Assembly: GCF_016862915.1 (NCBI RefSeq)
Contig: NZ_BONW01000004.1
Coordinates: 186,001-250,000 of the forward strand
Source of the DNA: Plantactinospora endophytica
Lineage (GTDB): Bacteria > Actinomycetota > Actinomycetes > Mycobacteriales > Micromonosporaceae
DNA length: 64,000 nucleotides
Reading direction: 5' to 3'
This document shows, piece by piece, positions 53,549 to 62,209 of this stretch. Made by a program: the position numbers and the translations under genes. Numbering within the stretch: position 1 is the stretch's first letter; each line of letters starts with the position of its first letter. The notes beneath the pieces were generated by a model. That model worked only from the letters and a program-made list of their open reading frames with translations, did no database searches and had not been told where the DNA came from.

Positions 53549-55564
53549 TCAGCGCAGCCGTACCGGTGCGGAGTCGAGCCCGCCCCGGACGCTGACCGCC
53601 CGGACGGTGGCCGCCTCGGTCCCGGTCTTGGTGACCCGGAGCGTCACCCGCTGCTTCTTTCCGCCGTCCAGGAAGAACTGCGGCGCGTCGCCGACCAGCC
53701 GGGCGCCCTGCACCTGCACGGTGTCCGGAGCGACGATCTTGACTTCCTTCGCCTGCTCCAGGGCGGTGGGCATCCGGCCGGTGTTGGTGACGGTCGCGGT
53801 GATCTCGTGCGTCGCGCCGTCGGTCTGACCGGCCCGCAGCGGCTTGACGCCGACCTGCGAGAGCGCCACCTGCGGAAGCGACTCGGTCAGGTACAGGTTG
53901 AACTTCGCCTGGTTCGCGGCCCACTGCCCGATCAGGTCCGGCGAGGGGTTCTGCGCCCAGAACTTCGGGTTGATCCCGCCGACCTCGACCGCGCCGAGCT
54001 TCGGGTGCTCGATCTTCGTCCAGGGCAGGAAGCAGTTGGTCCGTCGGTTCTCGACGCACCACCGCGAGCGTTCCCAGTCGGCGAACCGCTCGTCGGAGTC
54101 GTAGTCGACGAAGTCGCCGCCGTTCCAGATCTCGTCGCCGTACCAGACGGCGCCGTACTGGAAGTAGCCGAAGTCGGGGCCGTGTCCGAACAGCGCCTCC
54201 GGGTCGCCGCCGTTGCGGGTGGCGTAGTCGATGTAGACGCTGCCGGAGTACCGGTAGCCGGTGAAGCCGACGCCGGCCCGGTCGAAGTGCTCGTACAGCT
54301 TGCGGTCGTCGGTGTACATGCACTCGACCGGGTCGCAGGTCGACGGGCCGCGCAGGTGCATCGGTACCCGGGTGTCCATGCTGTTCACCGCGCCGATGTT
54401 GGTGTGCGACATCAGCCAGGTGTAGACGTGCCTGGTCTCCGGCTCCGACAGCGGGTACTCGCCGGCGCCGACCTGGGTGAGGTTCCGGCCGGTCTCGTCG
54501 TACCCGGGCATCACGTGCCAGTTGTACGGGTAGTTCCGGTGCAGGTCGAGGCCGCCGACCCCGTCCTCGTTGTCCCGGCCGTCGCCGTCGTTGTCGACGC
54601 CCTCGGAGAACATCAGGTAGTCGCCGTTGCCGGCGCCGACGCTGCGCATCGTGACCTTGGCCGGATCGCGGTCGTCGACCACGTGGGTGCCCTTGCCCGC
54701 GCCGACGTACTGGCGTAGCTGGCTCAGGTAGCCGTCGCCGTTGAGGTCCTCACCGGGGTCCTCGTCGAGCTTGCCGTCGGCGTCGTTGTCGGTTGGTCGG
54801 ACCGACGAGCGGTTCGTCTGGGCGGTGTAGAGGTAGAGGTTGTGCCCGTCGGGGTTGTTCACCGGCCGGATGTAGACGGCCTTGTCGTCGAGGAGCTTGT
54901 CCACCTGCCGGTCCCGGCCGGCCTTGCTGATCAGGTGGTGTGCCAGCCACAGCGAGCTCTCGGCCGAGGAGATCTCGCCGGAGTGCCGGTTGCCCTCGAA
55001 GAACGCGGCCGGCTTGTCGGTGTCCTTACCGGTCGACTTGTCGGTGATGGTGACCTGGTAGATCGGTTCGCCGCCGAAGCTCTCGCCGACGATGTAGAGG
55101 TCGACGATGTCCGGTCGCTCGTGCGCCCACTTCTTCAGCCACCACTGGATCTCGATCCCGGTGTGGAAGTGGTCGAAGTCCATCTGGCCGGGCTTCTTCG
55201 GCTGCACCTGCGGATACCGGACCACGTCGAAGGTGCTCTCGCCGTCCCGCTCACCGGCGATGGTGACGGTCGGGGTGGTCGGGGTGACGCTGCCGGGGAA
55301 CGGTCCGGGGTCCGTCGCCGGCTGCAACCCGATCGTGTACGTCGGGGCTGCGGAAAGTTCGGCGTTGTCCAGGGTGGCCCGGTCGGCACCGCCCCAGAGC
55401 GGGGTACTGGCCAGCACGACGGCGGCGCCGGCCAGCAGGGTCACCAGCTTCGAGGTCGGCCGCCGGGCCTGCCTGGTCCAGATGGTCCGGGGTACGGGTG
55501 GCGGGGTCGGGCCGCCGGTGGCGTCGGGGCGGTCGGGTGAGGATCGGGTGATCTCGGAGCTCAC
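53549..55564 (-). CDS. Secreted M14-type zinc carboxypeptidase-like protein with EF-hand-like loops
   Basis: 671 residues. A signal-like TM at about 38-55, then an M14 domain. Zinc ligands H194 and E197 in GNRHSGE, NPDGHN (239-242), LDLHRNYPYNW, and a probable catalytic Glu in AVEVGG. The third zinc ligand position (VNSMDTRVP) has Asp 397 where relatives have His. Three calcium-type loops (DNDADGKLDED, DLNGDGY, DNDGDGRDNED; 259-334) are inserted. The C-terminal Ig-like domain (about 570-671) is adhesive. GTG 55564 has AGGAGATCT upstream. Confidence 0.88.
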   Translation of the reverse strand: MSSEITRSSPDRPDATGGPTPPPVPRTIWTRQARRPTSKLVTLLAGAAVVLASTPLWGGADRATLDNAELSAAPTYTIGLQPATDPGPFPGSVTPTTPTVTIAGERDGESTFDVVRYPQVQPKKPGQMDFDHFHTGIEIQWWLKKWAHERPDIVDLYIVGESFGGEPIYQVTITDKSTGKDTDKPAAFFEGNRHSGEISSAESSLWLAHHLISKAGRDRQVDKLLDDKAVYIRPVNNPDGHNLYLYTAQTNRSSVRPTDNDADGKLDEDPGEDLNGDGYLSQLRQYVGAGKGTHVVDDRDPAKVTMRSVGAGNGDYLMFSEGVDNDGDGRDNEDGVGGLDLHRNYPYNWHVMPGYDETGRNLTQVGAGEYPLSEPETRHVYTWLMSHTNIGAVNSMDTRVPMHLRGPSTCDPVECMYTDDRKLYEHFDRAGVGFTGYRYSGSVYIDYATRNGGDPEALFGHGPDFGYFQYGAVWYGDEIWNGGDFVDYDSDERFADWERSRWCVENRRTNCFLPWTKIEHPKLGAVEVGGINPKFWAQNPSPDLIGQWAANQAKFNLYLTESLPQVALSQVGVKPLRAGQTDGATHEITATVTNTGRMPTALEQAKEVKIVAPDTVQVQGARLVGDAPQFFLDGGKKQRVTLRVTKTGTEAATVRAVSVRGGLDSAPVRLR

Positions 55565-55826
55565 GGCAGATCTCCTGTCGTCACTTCGGTGACGGCCTGC
55601 CCGGGTGTGGCAGGTTAGTCACTTTCCGTGTCGGGGGCGCCACCCAACGTGTACTCACTGGTGATCATGCTAATCGAGGCTTGTGCCGGTGTAAATATCC
55701 CGTCCCCGCAACCGGCGAGGTCACGGGGCGGCGCGGCGGCGGATCGGCCCGGGAGAAATCACGGGCCGCCGGTTGATCGCCCTTGTTAGGCTGCCCGCCG
55801 TTGCTCGCTCACCACGGGGGTTATTC

Positions 55827-56303
55827 GTGATCATTCGTCTTGTTCGGGTCGGCGCCGTCGCCCTCTCCCTGGCCACCGTCGCCGTACTCGGTGCCGGCTG
55901 CCAGCCGGGGGAGTCGACCGGCGACGCGGCCGGTACGCCGACCGCCGGCCCGACCACGGCCGCGCCCAGCCCGACCGCCGCGCCGAACACCAAGGAGGTC
56001 TGCCAGGCCGTCACCGACATCTTCCTCGACGGCAGTGTCAAGATCGCGGACGACTCGGTGAAGGCGATCGAGAAGGGACTGAGCGTGGCCCAGCAGAACA
56101 AGCAGCTCAAGACCACGCTCACCGGGCTCGCCGGCCAGTTGGAAGCCGAGGCGGCCAAGGCGACCGACCCGAAGGTCAAGGCACTGGTCGAGGGGATCGT
56201 CACCGACATCCAGACCGGCGCGAAGTCGGCCGACCCGGTCAAGTTCCTGCAGACCGACTTCGTCAAGGTCGGTACGGCGATCGACAAGGAGTGCGTCGCC
56301 TGA
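55827..56303 (+). CDS. Small lipoprotein of unknown function
   Basis: 158 residues. A signal peptide ending in lipobox LGAGC (about residue 25) is followed by a Thr/Pro/Ala-rich linker and a helical domain with two Cys (KEVCQAVTDIFLDG near the start, IDKECVA at the end) likely bridged. A four-helix-type exported lipoprotein; partner and role unknown. GGGGG lies before GTG 55827. The frame is open upstream but the lipoprotein signal fixes the start. Confidence 0.75.
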   Translation: MIIRLVRVGAVALSLATVAVLGAGCQPGESTGDAAGTPTAGPTTAAPSPTAAPNTKEVCQAVTDIFLDGSVKIADDSVKAIEKGLSVAQQNKQLKTTLTGLAGQLEAEAAKATDPKVKALVEGIVTDIQTGAKSADPVKFLQTDFVKVGTAIDKECVA

Positions 56304-56604
56304 CCGTTCTGCCGACCGCCGGTGGCCCGTGCCGTCACCGCGCCACCGGCGGTCGGCCAGGTTCCCGGGATACATCGCCGCTGATCCGGCCGGTCCTCGC
56401 CGCCTCGGTGATGCTGCGCCATCGGCGGTCGGCCGGGTTCCCGGGATACACCGGGTTTGGCCAGGTGGTCGGCGGATCGGCCGGCCGGTCCGGTCTCGTC
56501 TGCCGAGAGCGGCAGAGTCTCGCCGTGGAGCTTGCCGGAGTCCGGTGCCGCTGTGTTTGAGTGGCCCGGAAGCGCCGGAAGCGCTCCCAGCGAAGGAGTC
56601 CACC
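56304..56604. other. Intergenic region with two 34-bp direct repeats
   Basis: It holds the direct repeat listed next and the leader of the PEBP gene. No promoter is clear and no gene is called. Confidence 0.5.
56341..56450. repeat. Direct repeat of 34 bp, 76 bp apart
   Basis: CGCCACCGGCGGTCGGCCAG (56341 on) and its copy from 56417 differ at 2 of 34 positions. Both end in GGTTCCCGGGATACA or its near copy. Confidence 0.85.
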
Positions 56605-57243
56605 ATGCCGAGACTGTCCAACATGGACGGAAGTGCCGCACCCCGGCCGGTACCACCGGAGCAGCGGCCCGGGCGCCGGACCGGTCGACGTGGGCTCGGC
56701 CTCGGCCTGGCCGTGGTCGTGCTGCTGGCCGGCACCGCGACCGGCTGCGGTAGCGGTACGGACGAGCCGGCCGGGTCGACCGGCACCACCACCCCGCCGC
56801 AGCGGCTCACGGTGACCAGCCCGGCCTTCGAGGAGGGCGAGCCGATTCCCGAGCGGTACACCTGCCGGGGCAGCGGGGAACGGCCGGCGCTCGCCTGGTC
56901 GGGCCAGCTCGACGGGGTGGTGTCGTACGCGGTGGTGGTGGACGATCCGGACGCGCCCGGCCTCACCTACCTGCACTGGGTGGTCTACGACATCCCCGCC
57001 GACGTCCAGGGGCTCGCCGCCGCCGACCTGCCGGCCGGAGCACTGGAGGGACAGAACTCGGCGGGCCTGGCCACCTGGGCGCCGCCCTGCCCACCCAGCG
57101 GCCAGCACCGGTACCGCTTCCACGTCTACGCGCTCGGCGCGAAGAGTGGCCTGGCCGCCGACGCCGAGGGGAACGAGGCACGCCGGGTGATCGAGTCCCT
57201 CGCACTCGGCACCGGCACGTTGACCGGCCTCTTCGGTAGCTGA
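56605..57243 (+). CDS. YbhB/YbcL-like phosphatidylethanolamine-binding family lipoprotein
   Basis: 212 residues. A Tat/Sec-like basic N-terminus, hydrophobic stretch and lipobox TATGC (about residue 47), then a PEBP domain: TCRGSGERPALAWSG, VVVDDPDAPG, HWVVYDIP and PCPPSGQHRYRFHVYAL. The PEBP fold binds phosphate-bearing or lipid ligands; bacterial roles are poorly known. GAAGGAG lies 7 nt before ATG 56605. It follows another lipoprotein gene on the same strand but with 300 nt between. Confidence 0.88.
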   Translation: MPRLSNMDGSAAPRPVPPEQRPGRRTGRRGLGLGLAVVVLLAGTATGCGSGTDEPAGSTGTTTPPQRLTVTSPAFEEGEPIPERYTCRGSGERPALAWSGQLDGVVSYAVVVDDPDAPGLTYLHWVVYDIPADVQGLAAADLPAGALEGQNSAGLATWAPPCPPSGQHRYRFHVYALGAKSGLAADAEGNEARRVIESLALGTGTLTGLFGS

Positions 57244-57482
57244 CCGGCCGGGTGCGGTGCCGGGAGCGGGTCCGTCGCCGGGGCAAGTGCCGGGGGCGGG
57301 TCCGGATTTCGGGGGCGCGGTCCGGGTCCCCGTCCGGGAGCGTGTACAACGTTCGGGTTCCGGTCCGGAGCGTGGACAACGGGCCGGAGGGTCGGCGGTA
57401 CGTCGGAGCCAGCGGGCATGATGGCGGATGTCGCGCCGGACGTTCCGGAGCCGGCGACGTACGAGCCGGGAGACAGGAAGAC

Positions 57483-58274
57483 ATGGCCACTACTGCCGAC
57501 ACGATCATCGCCGCCCTCCGCTCGGGCCACGACGAGCTCGCGGCGCTGGTCCGCGACCTCGGCCCGACCGACCTGACCCGGCCGTCCGGTGCCGACGAGT
57601 GGCAGGTGTCGCAGGTGCTCAGCCATCTCGGCAGTGGCGCCGAGATCAACGAGGCCACCCTGGAGGTGGCGCTGGGCGAGCGCCCCGCGTTGGAGGCGGA
57701 CTTCAACAAGCAGGTCTGGGCCCGGTGGGACGCGATGACCCCGATCGAGCACGCCGAGGGGTTCCTGGAGGCCAACCGGCGGCTCGTCGAGCGGTACGAG
57801 TCGCTGGACGCGACCGCCCGGGAGAGCGTACGGATCGATCTCGGTTTCCTGCCTGCCCCGGTCGACCTCGCGACCGCGGCCGGGATGCGGCTCAGCGAGT
57901 TCGCCCTGCACCAGTGGGACGTGGAGGTCGCCTTCAACCGGTGGGCGACGGTGGCGCCGGAGGCGGTGCCGCTGCTGCTCGACCGGCTCGCCGGCCTGCT
58001 CGGCTGGATCGCCCGGCCGGACGCGATCGCCGACCGTCCGGTGGAGCTGGCGCTCCGGCTGAGCGATCCCGACCGTTCCCTCGGGCTGCGGCTCACCGAC
58101 CGGGTGGAGCTGTCCGAGCTGCCCGAGCAGCCGGCAGGCGAGATCGTTGCGCCGGCCGAGACGTTCCTGCGGCTGGCCGCCGGCCGGCTGGCGCCGGAGC
58201 ACACGCCGGAGACCATCACCGTGACCGGCCCGCTCGGCCTGGACGACCTGCGCCGGGTCTTCCCCGGCTACTGA
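57483..58274 (+). CDS. Mycothiol-dependent maleylpyruvate isomerase-like (DinB-fold) enzyme
   Basis: 263 residues. DinB-like four-helix bundle with metal-site residues in EWQVSQVLSHLGS (His about 48) and FALHQWDVEVAF (His about 143, Asp). The C-terminal MDMPI_C-like domain is about 170-263. Proteins of this family (TIGR03083) use mycothiol as cofactor; the reaction of this one is not known. ACAGGAAG lies just before ATG 57483. A single gene with repeats on both sides. Confidence 0.85.
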   Translation: MATTADTIIAALRSGHDELAALVRDLGPTDLTRPSGADEWQVSQVLSHLGSGAEINEATLEVALGERPALEADFNKQVWARWDAMTPIEHAEGFLEANRRLVERYESLDATARESVRIDLGFLPAPVDLATAAGMRLSEFALHQWDVEVAFNRWATVAPEAVPLLLDRLAGLLGWIARPDAIADRPVELALRLSDPDRSLGLRLTDRVELSELPEQPAGEIVAPAETFLRLAAGRLAPEHTPETITVTGPLGLDDLRRVFPGY

Positions 58275-58335
58275 GCCAGGCCGGCCGCCGGCCCGGCAGT
58301 GGCCGACCGAGCGCACCGAGGCGGCGGACCGACCC

Positions 58336-58475
58336 GCCGGGCTGCCGGGCTGACCTGGGGTTGCGGGGCCGGGTTGCCGGGCTGACCTGCCGGGCTGCCG
58401 GGCTGACGGCCGGGGTGCGGGGCCGGGCTGCCGGGCTGACCTGCCGGGTTGCGGGCCGGGCTGCCGGGTCGGGTC
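58336..58475. repeat. GC-rich degenerate tandem repeat downstream of the DinB-fold gene
   Basis: Runs of GCCGGGCTG, CCGGGCTGACCTG and GGGTTGCGGGGCC recur about six times, repeating TGA-containing GGGCTGAC units 60 nt after the gene's stop. Confidence 0.8.
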
Positions 58476-58515
58476 ACGCTGGCGGGGGACCGGATCGGCG
58501 GGTGGTGGGCGGGGT

Positions 58516-59235
58516 TCAGTCGAGGCCCCGCCGGCCCGGTGCCCAGAACGGCTTGACGACGACCTGGCGCCGCGCCCAACCCCGGTCCCGGACCAGGTGA
58601 TCCCGGACGGCCTGGCAGGTGCGCGCCTCGCCGGCCAGGTAGGCGACACCCGGCTGGTCGGGCAGGTCGAGTGCGCGTACCGCTCGGAGCAGGGTGCTGC
58701 CGTCGGCCGGGTCGGCGTCGCCCCGGTGCACCCAGGGCAGCCGCCGGTCGGCCGGCAGCGGTACCTCCCCGTCGGGGCGGTCGGTGACCAGCACCCCGTA
58801 CGCCGGGGTCCGGGCGGGCAGCGCGCGCAGCATGGCAGCGAAGGGGACGGCCGCGGTCTCGTCCCCGACGAACAGGTGGTACGCCGACTCGCGTAGCGTC
58901 AGCCGCCCCTCGGGACGGGACAGGCTGATCGGCTGCCCCGGCCGGGCGTTACGGGCCCAGGCGGCGCCCGGACCATCGCCGTGGTCGAGTACACACAGGT
59001 CGAGGCTGCCCCGGTCGCGGTCCAACTCCCAGACCGAGTAGCTGCGCCGGGCGTCGCCGGGGCGACGCAGCCAGTCGCGCGGCGGTGTGACGTTGACGCG
59101 TACGTGCTGGCCGGGGAGCCACGGGACGGTCCGGAGCCGGTCGCCGGTGACGCGTACCCGGCGCATCCGGCGGGTCAGCGGCTCGACCTCCTCGACGGTG
59201 CCGGTCAGGAAGAGCAGTTCGGCGGCGCTTTTCAT
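58516..59235 (-). CDS. Siderophore-interacting protein (FAD-binding ferric-siderophore reductase)
   Basis: 239 residues. FAD-binding barrel (about 10-115) with RRSYSVWELDRDRG and LCVLDHGDGPGAAW; SIP NAD(P)H domain (about 120-239) with VGDETAAVPFAAML and YLAGEARTCQAVRDHLV. These flavoproteins reduce Fe(III)-siderophores to release iron. GAGAGGA lies 8 nt before ATG 59235. The next upstream ATG (59322) would add a Thr/Gly-rich tail encoded by a microsatellite. Divergent from a TetR gene with two palindromes between. Confidence 0.9.
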   Translation of the reverse strand: MKSAAELLFLTGTVEEVEPLTRRMRRVRVTGDRLRTVPWLPGQHVRVNVTPPRDWLRRPGDARRSYSVWELDRDRGSLDLCVLDHGDGPGAAWARNARPGQPISLSRPEGRLTLRESAYHLFVGDETAAVPFAAMLRALPARTPAYGVLVTDRPDGEVPLPADRRLPWVHRGDADPADGSTLLRAVRALDLPDQPGVAYLAGEARTCQAVRDHLVRDRGWARRQVVVKPFWAPGRRGLD

Positions 59236-59251
59236 CCTCGGTCCTCTCTGG

Positions 59252-59299
59252 CCGGTGCCGGTGCCGGTGCCGGTGCCGGCGTTGGTGCTGGTGCTGGTG
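59252..59299. repeat. CCGGTG hexanucleotide microsatellite in the leader of the SIP gene
   Basis: About five CCGGTG units (59252-59280) followed by GGTGCT units, 17 nt upstream of ATG 59235. It may encode Thr/Gly repeats if the longer start is used. Confidence 0.75.
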
Positions 59300-59424
59300 T
59301 CCGTGGCCGGGTCCGTGTTCATGTCCGTGCCGGGAGGCCGAGGTCGGGGCTGGGGCCGGGAATCCGAGAGAACACGGGGCGGTCCCGACCCGCGGGCGGG
59401 GTGGCCGAGGGCCCTGCACATCAG

Positions 59425-59443
59425 CCGACCGACCGTCGGTCGG
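59425..59443. promoter_or_regulatory. TetR operator 1 (SIP/TetR intergenic)
   Basis: CCGACCGAC-C-GTCGGTCGG, perfect 9-bp arms, 19 bp. A strong TetR-type palindrome towards the SIP gene. Confidence 0.8.
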
Positions 59444-59460
59444 TAAGTGTGACCCAACCT

Positions 59461-59477
59461 ACCGACCGCTGGTCGGT
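59461..59477. promoter_or_regulatory. TetR operator 2 overlapping the TetR-gene promoter
   Basis: ACCGACC-GCT-GGTCGGT (17 bp) shares the ACCGACC/GGTCGGT arms with operator 1. It lies 16 bp before the TetR -10 box (TAGGCT, 59493-59498). Confidence 0.75.
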
Positions 59478-59506
59478 TGTCAAGGCCGGCGATAGGCTCC
59501 GGCGCT

Positions 59507-60115
59507 ATGAGCGGCACCAGAGCGACCGGACGGCGGCCCCGCGCGGCCCGGGCCCCGGCCGAGCGACCGGCCCAGATCCTGGACGCGGCGGCCCGGGTGC
59601 TGTTGCGGGACGGGGTCGACGCGACGATCGACGGCATCGCCGCCGAGGCCGGTCTCGGCAAGGGCACCGTCTACGAGTACTTCGGTTCCAAGGCCCAGGT
59701 CTTCACCGCGTTGCGGAACCGCTGCAACGAACAGATCCTGGCCGCCGGTGCGACGGCGGTCTCGACCGCACCGGACGCGCCGGCCCTCGACCGGGTACGC
59801 CGGTTCGTGGCCGGGATGTTCGAGTTCGGGGTGGCGAACGCCGCGCTGGTGGCGTTGCTGTTCCACGAGGCCGGCATCGAGGAGCCCGACGAACTCGGAC
59901 CGATCCGGGCCAGCCTGCTCGACCTGGTGGAGTCGGGCGTACGGGCCGGCGAGCTGGCGGTCGAGGATCCCGCCTTCACGGTCGAGTTCCTGCTGCACGG
60001 GTTGCACGGGGTGATGGAGACCGCGCTCGCCGCCGGAACGGCCGCCGGCCCGCTGCTCGACCGGTTGGACGGGGTGCTGGTCGCGCTACTCGATCCGGTC
60101 CACCCGGTGGCCTGA
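59507..60115 (+). CDS. TetR-family repressor next to the siderophore-interacting protein
   Basis: 202 residues. HTH region IDGIAAEAGLGKGTVYEYFG (about 40-60), then an all-helical ligand domain. ATG 59507 has TAGGCT 8 nt upstream and no Shine-Dalgarno, so it is leaderless. The palindromes at 59425-59443 and 59461-59477 are the likely sites, giving control of the SIP gene and itself. Ferric or heme-like effectors are unproven. The in-frame upstream ATG 59477 would lie inside the operator and is rejected. Confidence 0.9.
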   Translation: MSGTRATGRRPRAARAPAERPAQILDAAARVLLRDGVDATIDGIAAEAGLGKGTVYEYFGSKAQVFTALRNRCNEQILAAGATAVSTAPDAPALDRVRRFVAGMFEFGVANAALVALLFHEAGIEEPDELGPIRASLLDLVESGVRAGELAVEDPAFTVEFLLHGLHGVMETALAAGTAAGPLLDRLDGVLVALLDPVHPVA

Positions 60116-60232
60116 CCGCTCGTGACTCCCGGGCCGGTCCGCAGTAGCCCCGTCGACCAGATCCCGGCCAGCCCCGTCGACCGGAACCCGACCAGCGCCG
60201 GACCGACCTCGGCCATCGTGCCGACTCTAGTG

Positions 60233-60272
60233 CTTGACAGTAGCCGTCAAGTACTTGACACTAAACGTCAAG
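60233..60272 (+). promoter_or_regulatory. Two identical-type inverted-repeat operators 21 bp apart
   Basis: CTTGAC-N7-GTCAAG at 60233-60251 and again at 60254-60272. A centre-to-centre distance of 21 bp puts both on one face of the helix. TTGACA in each could also serve as -35. They lie just upstream of the next gene, a small HTH-like protein. Confidence 0.75.
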
Positions 60273-60285
60273 TGAGGAGGACGGC

Positions 60286-60756
60286 ATGCCGCCGACCCGT
60301 GACGAACTCGTCGAACAGCTTCTCCGGACGATGGACGTCCGGCTGCTCGATCCGCTGGAGATCCTGCTCGACGGCGACGACGTGGTCGACGCGCTGCGTA
60401 CGGTCGTCCGGGTCCGGGCCGAGGCGTGGGCGTACCGGTTGGTCGACGGCGACGACCGGGAGTCCGTCGGCACCGCGATGCGGATCGTCTCGACGCTCTA
60501 TCCCGGCGACGGCCCGTTCGAGCCCCCGCTCGACTGGTGGCGCAGCCCGCTGGGCCAGGTCGTCGCGCGGCGGGTCGGGCACCCCACCGCCGACTCGGTG
60601 ACGTACGCGGTGGCCGGGGCGATGCTCGGGATCACCCGTCAGGGGGTCCACGACCTGGTCAACCGGGGCAAGCTGATCCGGCATCCGGAAGGCGGTGTGC
60701 TGCCCTCCTCGGTTCGTGACCGGCTACTCGAGGAAGGACGGCCCCGCCGTGCCTGA
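60286..60756 (+). CDS. Small HTH-type DNA-binding protein of unknown function
   Basis: 156 residues. The C-terminal part (about 115-150) contains an excisionase/MerR-like HTH, LGITRQGVHDLVNRGKLIRH. The N-terminal domain (DELVEQLLRTMDVRLLDPLE) is unrecognised and could bind a ligand or oligomerise. GAGGAGG lies 5 nt before ATG 60286. Two CTTGAC-N7-GTCAAG operators sit directly before it, so autoregulation is likely. Its stop overlaps the next start by 8 nt. Confidence 0.68.
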   Translation: MPPTRDELVEQLLRTMDVRLLDPLEILLDGDDVVDALRTVVRVRAEAWAYRLVDGDDRESVGTAMRIVSTLYPGDGPFEPPLDWWRSPLGQVVARRVGHPTADSVTYAVAGAMLGITRQGVHDLVNRGKLIRHPEGGVLPSSVRDRLLEEGRPRRA

Positions 60757-61756
60757 ACTGACCAGCAACTCCGAGTCGACCAGCAACTCCGCTACACCCG
60801 CCGAAGCCGGTATGACCGGAGGCGCCGCGACGAGCGGCGACGCCGAGCGGACCGTTGGCTCCGGTGTGGTGCCGATCGTCGTCCGGGACTTCGGTGGCAC
60901 CGGCGCTCCGATGCTGCTGCTGCACGGCGGCGGCGGCAACCTCGTCACGATGACCGCGCTGGCCGAGCTGTTCCGGCCGGCGTACCGGGTGGTCACGGTG
61001 GACCTGCGTGGTCACGGCCGGTCCGGCGACGGCCCGTGGGAGTGGGACGCGGTGCTGGCCGACCTCGACACCGTCGTCGACGAGTTGGCCCTGGACCGTC
61101 CGGCGGTGGTCGGCCTGTCGCTGGGCGGGATGATCGCCACCCTCTGGGCGGCCCGCCATCCGGACTGTCGCGGTGCGGTCAACCTGGACGGCAACCCGCC
61201 GCCGAGCCGACCGGACGATCTCGCCGGTCTGGAACCGGACCGGGCGGTGGCCGAACTCGCCCGGCTCCGCGAGGTCTTCGCCGGGATGTCCGCCGGGATG
61301 GCCCGGCCGTTGCCCGCCGACCAGGTCGCGGCGGCGATCGACGGATGGCGGGCGCTCGCCCGGCGGTACGGCGCCGACGAGGAGGTCTGGGCGGAGGCGT
61401 TCCGGCGGAACCTGGTACCGGTCGACGGGGACGCGAGCCGGCTGCGGCCCGGTGCGGAACTGGCCGAGGAGCTGCGACTGGCGATGGAGGCACTGGACCT
61501 GGTTCCGGCCTACCGCGACGTGCGCTGTCCGCTGCTGCTGGTGCTGGCCACCGAGGACCTGCCCGAACAGCGCCCGTTCCACGACCTGTACGCCGCGCAC
61601 CGGCGCCGGATCCAGGAGCGACTGGCGACCGTGCGGGACAACCCGTGGCTGAAGGTGGTCCGGCTCGACGGCGCCAGCCACGCCATGGTGGCCGAACGCC
61701 CGCGCCAGGTGGCGGAACTCGTCACGGACTTCCTGGCGAGCCGCCGGTCGGGCTGA
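60749..61756 (+). CDS. Alpha/beta hydrolase coupled to the small DNA-binding protein
   Basis: 335 residues. Alpha/beta-hydrolase fold: oxyanion LLLHGGGGN, nucleophile Ser in GLSLGGMI, catalytic Asp around LATEDLPEQ, His in DGASHAMV. The long N-terminal Ser/Thr/Ala extension (TSNSESTSNSATPAEAG) repeats TSNSEST. GAGGAAGG is upstream; GTG 60749 overlaps the previous ORF, so the two proteins are made together. Substrate unknown; the DNA-binding partner may sense it. Confidence 0.85.
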   Translation: MPELTSNSESTSNSATPAEAGMTGGAATSGDAERTVGSGVVPIVVRDFGGTGAPMLLLHGGGGNLVTMTALAELFRPAYRVVTVDLRGHGRSGDGPWEWDAVLADLDTVVDELALDRPAVVGLSLGGMIATLWAARHPDCRGAVNLDGNPPPSRPDDLAGLEPDRAVAELARLREVFAGMSAGMARPLPADQVAAAIDGWRALARRYGADEEVWAEAFRRNLVPVDGDASRLRPGAELAEELRLAMEALDLVPAYRDVRCPLLLVLATEDLPEQRPFHDLYAAHRRRIQERLATVRDNPWLKVVRLDGASHAMVAERPRQVAELVTDFLASRRSG

Positions 61757-61840
61757 GTCGACGGTCGGCCCGGGTCCACACGCGACGGAGTGCGGTTCGG
61801 GGCTTGCGTCTAGTGCCACTTGTTCTAGTAGAATGCGAAC

Positions 61841-62209
61841 ATGTTGTTCAGGGTGGCGCCGGAGAGTGGCGTACCGCTGGCCGAGCAGATCGCCGGCAGC
61901 GTGCGCCGGGCAATGTCCGACGGGGTACTCGCCAGGGGCGACCGGCTGCCCGCCGCGCGGGAACTGGCCGGCACGCTCGACGTCAACATGCACACCGTGC
62001 TCCGGGCGTACGGGGCGCTCCGCGAGGAGGGCCTGATCGAGCTTCGCCGGGGACGCGGTGCGGTGGTGACCGGGGAGATCCCACACGAGCGGGCCCGGGT
62101 GATCGAGTCGGTACGGGAGTTGGTGATGGTGGCCCGCCGCGCTGGCGTCGGCCTGGACGAGGCCGTCGCGCTGGTGCGGCAGCAGTATTCGAGAGAGGTG
62201 AGCGCATGA
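61841..62209 (+). CDS. GntR-family regulator, YtrA subfamily
   Basis: 122 residues. Winged helix about 12-75 (PLAEQIAGSVRRAMSDGVL, LPAARELAGTLDVNMHTVL), then a short helical tail typical of YtrA regulators of adjacent membrane proteins. TAGAAT lies 6 nt before ATG 61841, so it is leaderless. CTAGT repeats at 61810-61814 and 61825-61829 overlap the promoter. It overlaps the DUF1648 gene by 4 nt (ATGA), so both are co-expressed. Confidence 0.9.
   Translation: MLFRVAPESGVPLAEQIAGSVRRAMSDGVLARGDRLPAARELAGTLDVNMHTVLRAYGALREEGLIELRRGRGAVVTGEIPHERARVIESVRELVMVARRAGVGLDEAVALVRQQYSREVSA

Noticed and set aside
59236-59322. Longer start (ATG 59322) for the siderophore-interacting protein
   Set aside because: The added residues come from a microsatellite, while ATG 59235 has a good ribosome-binding site and begins the family domain.
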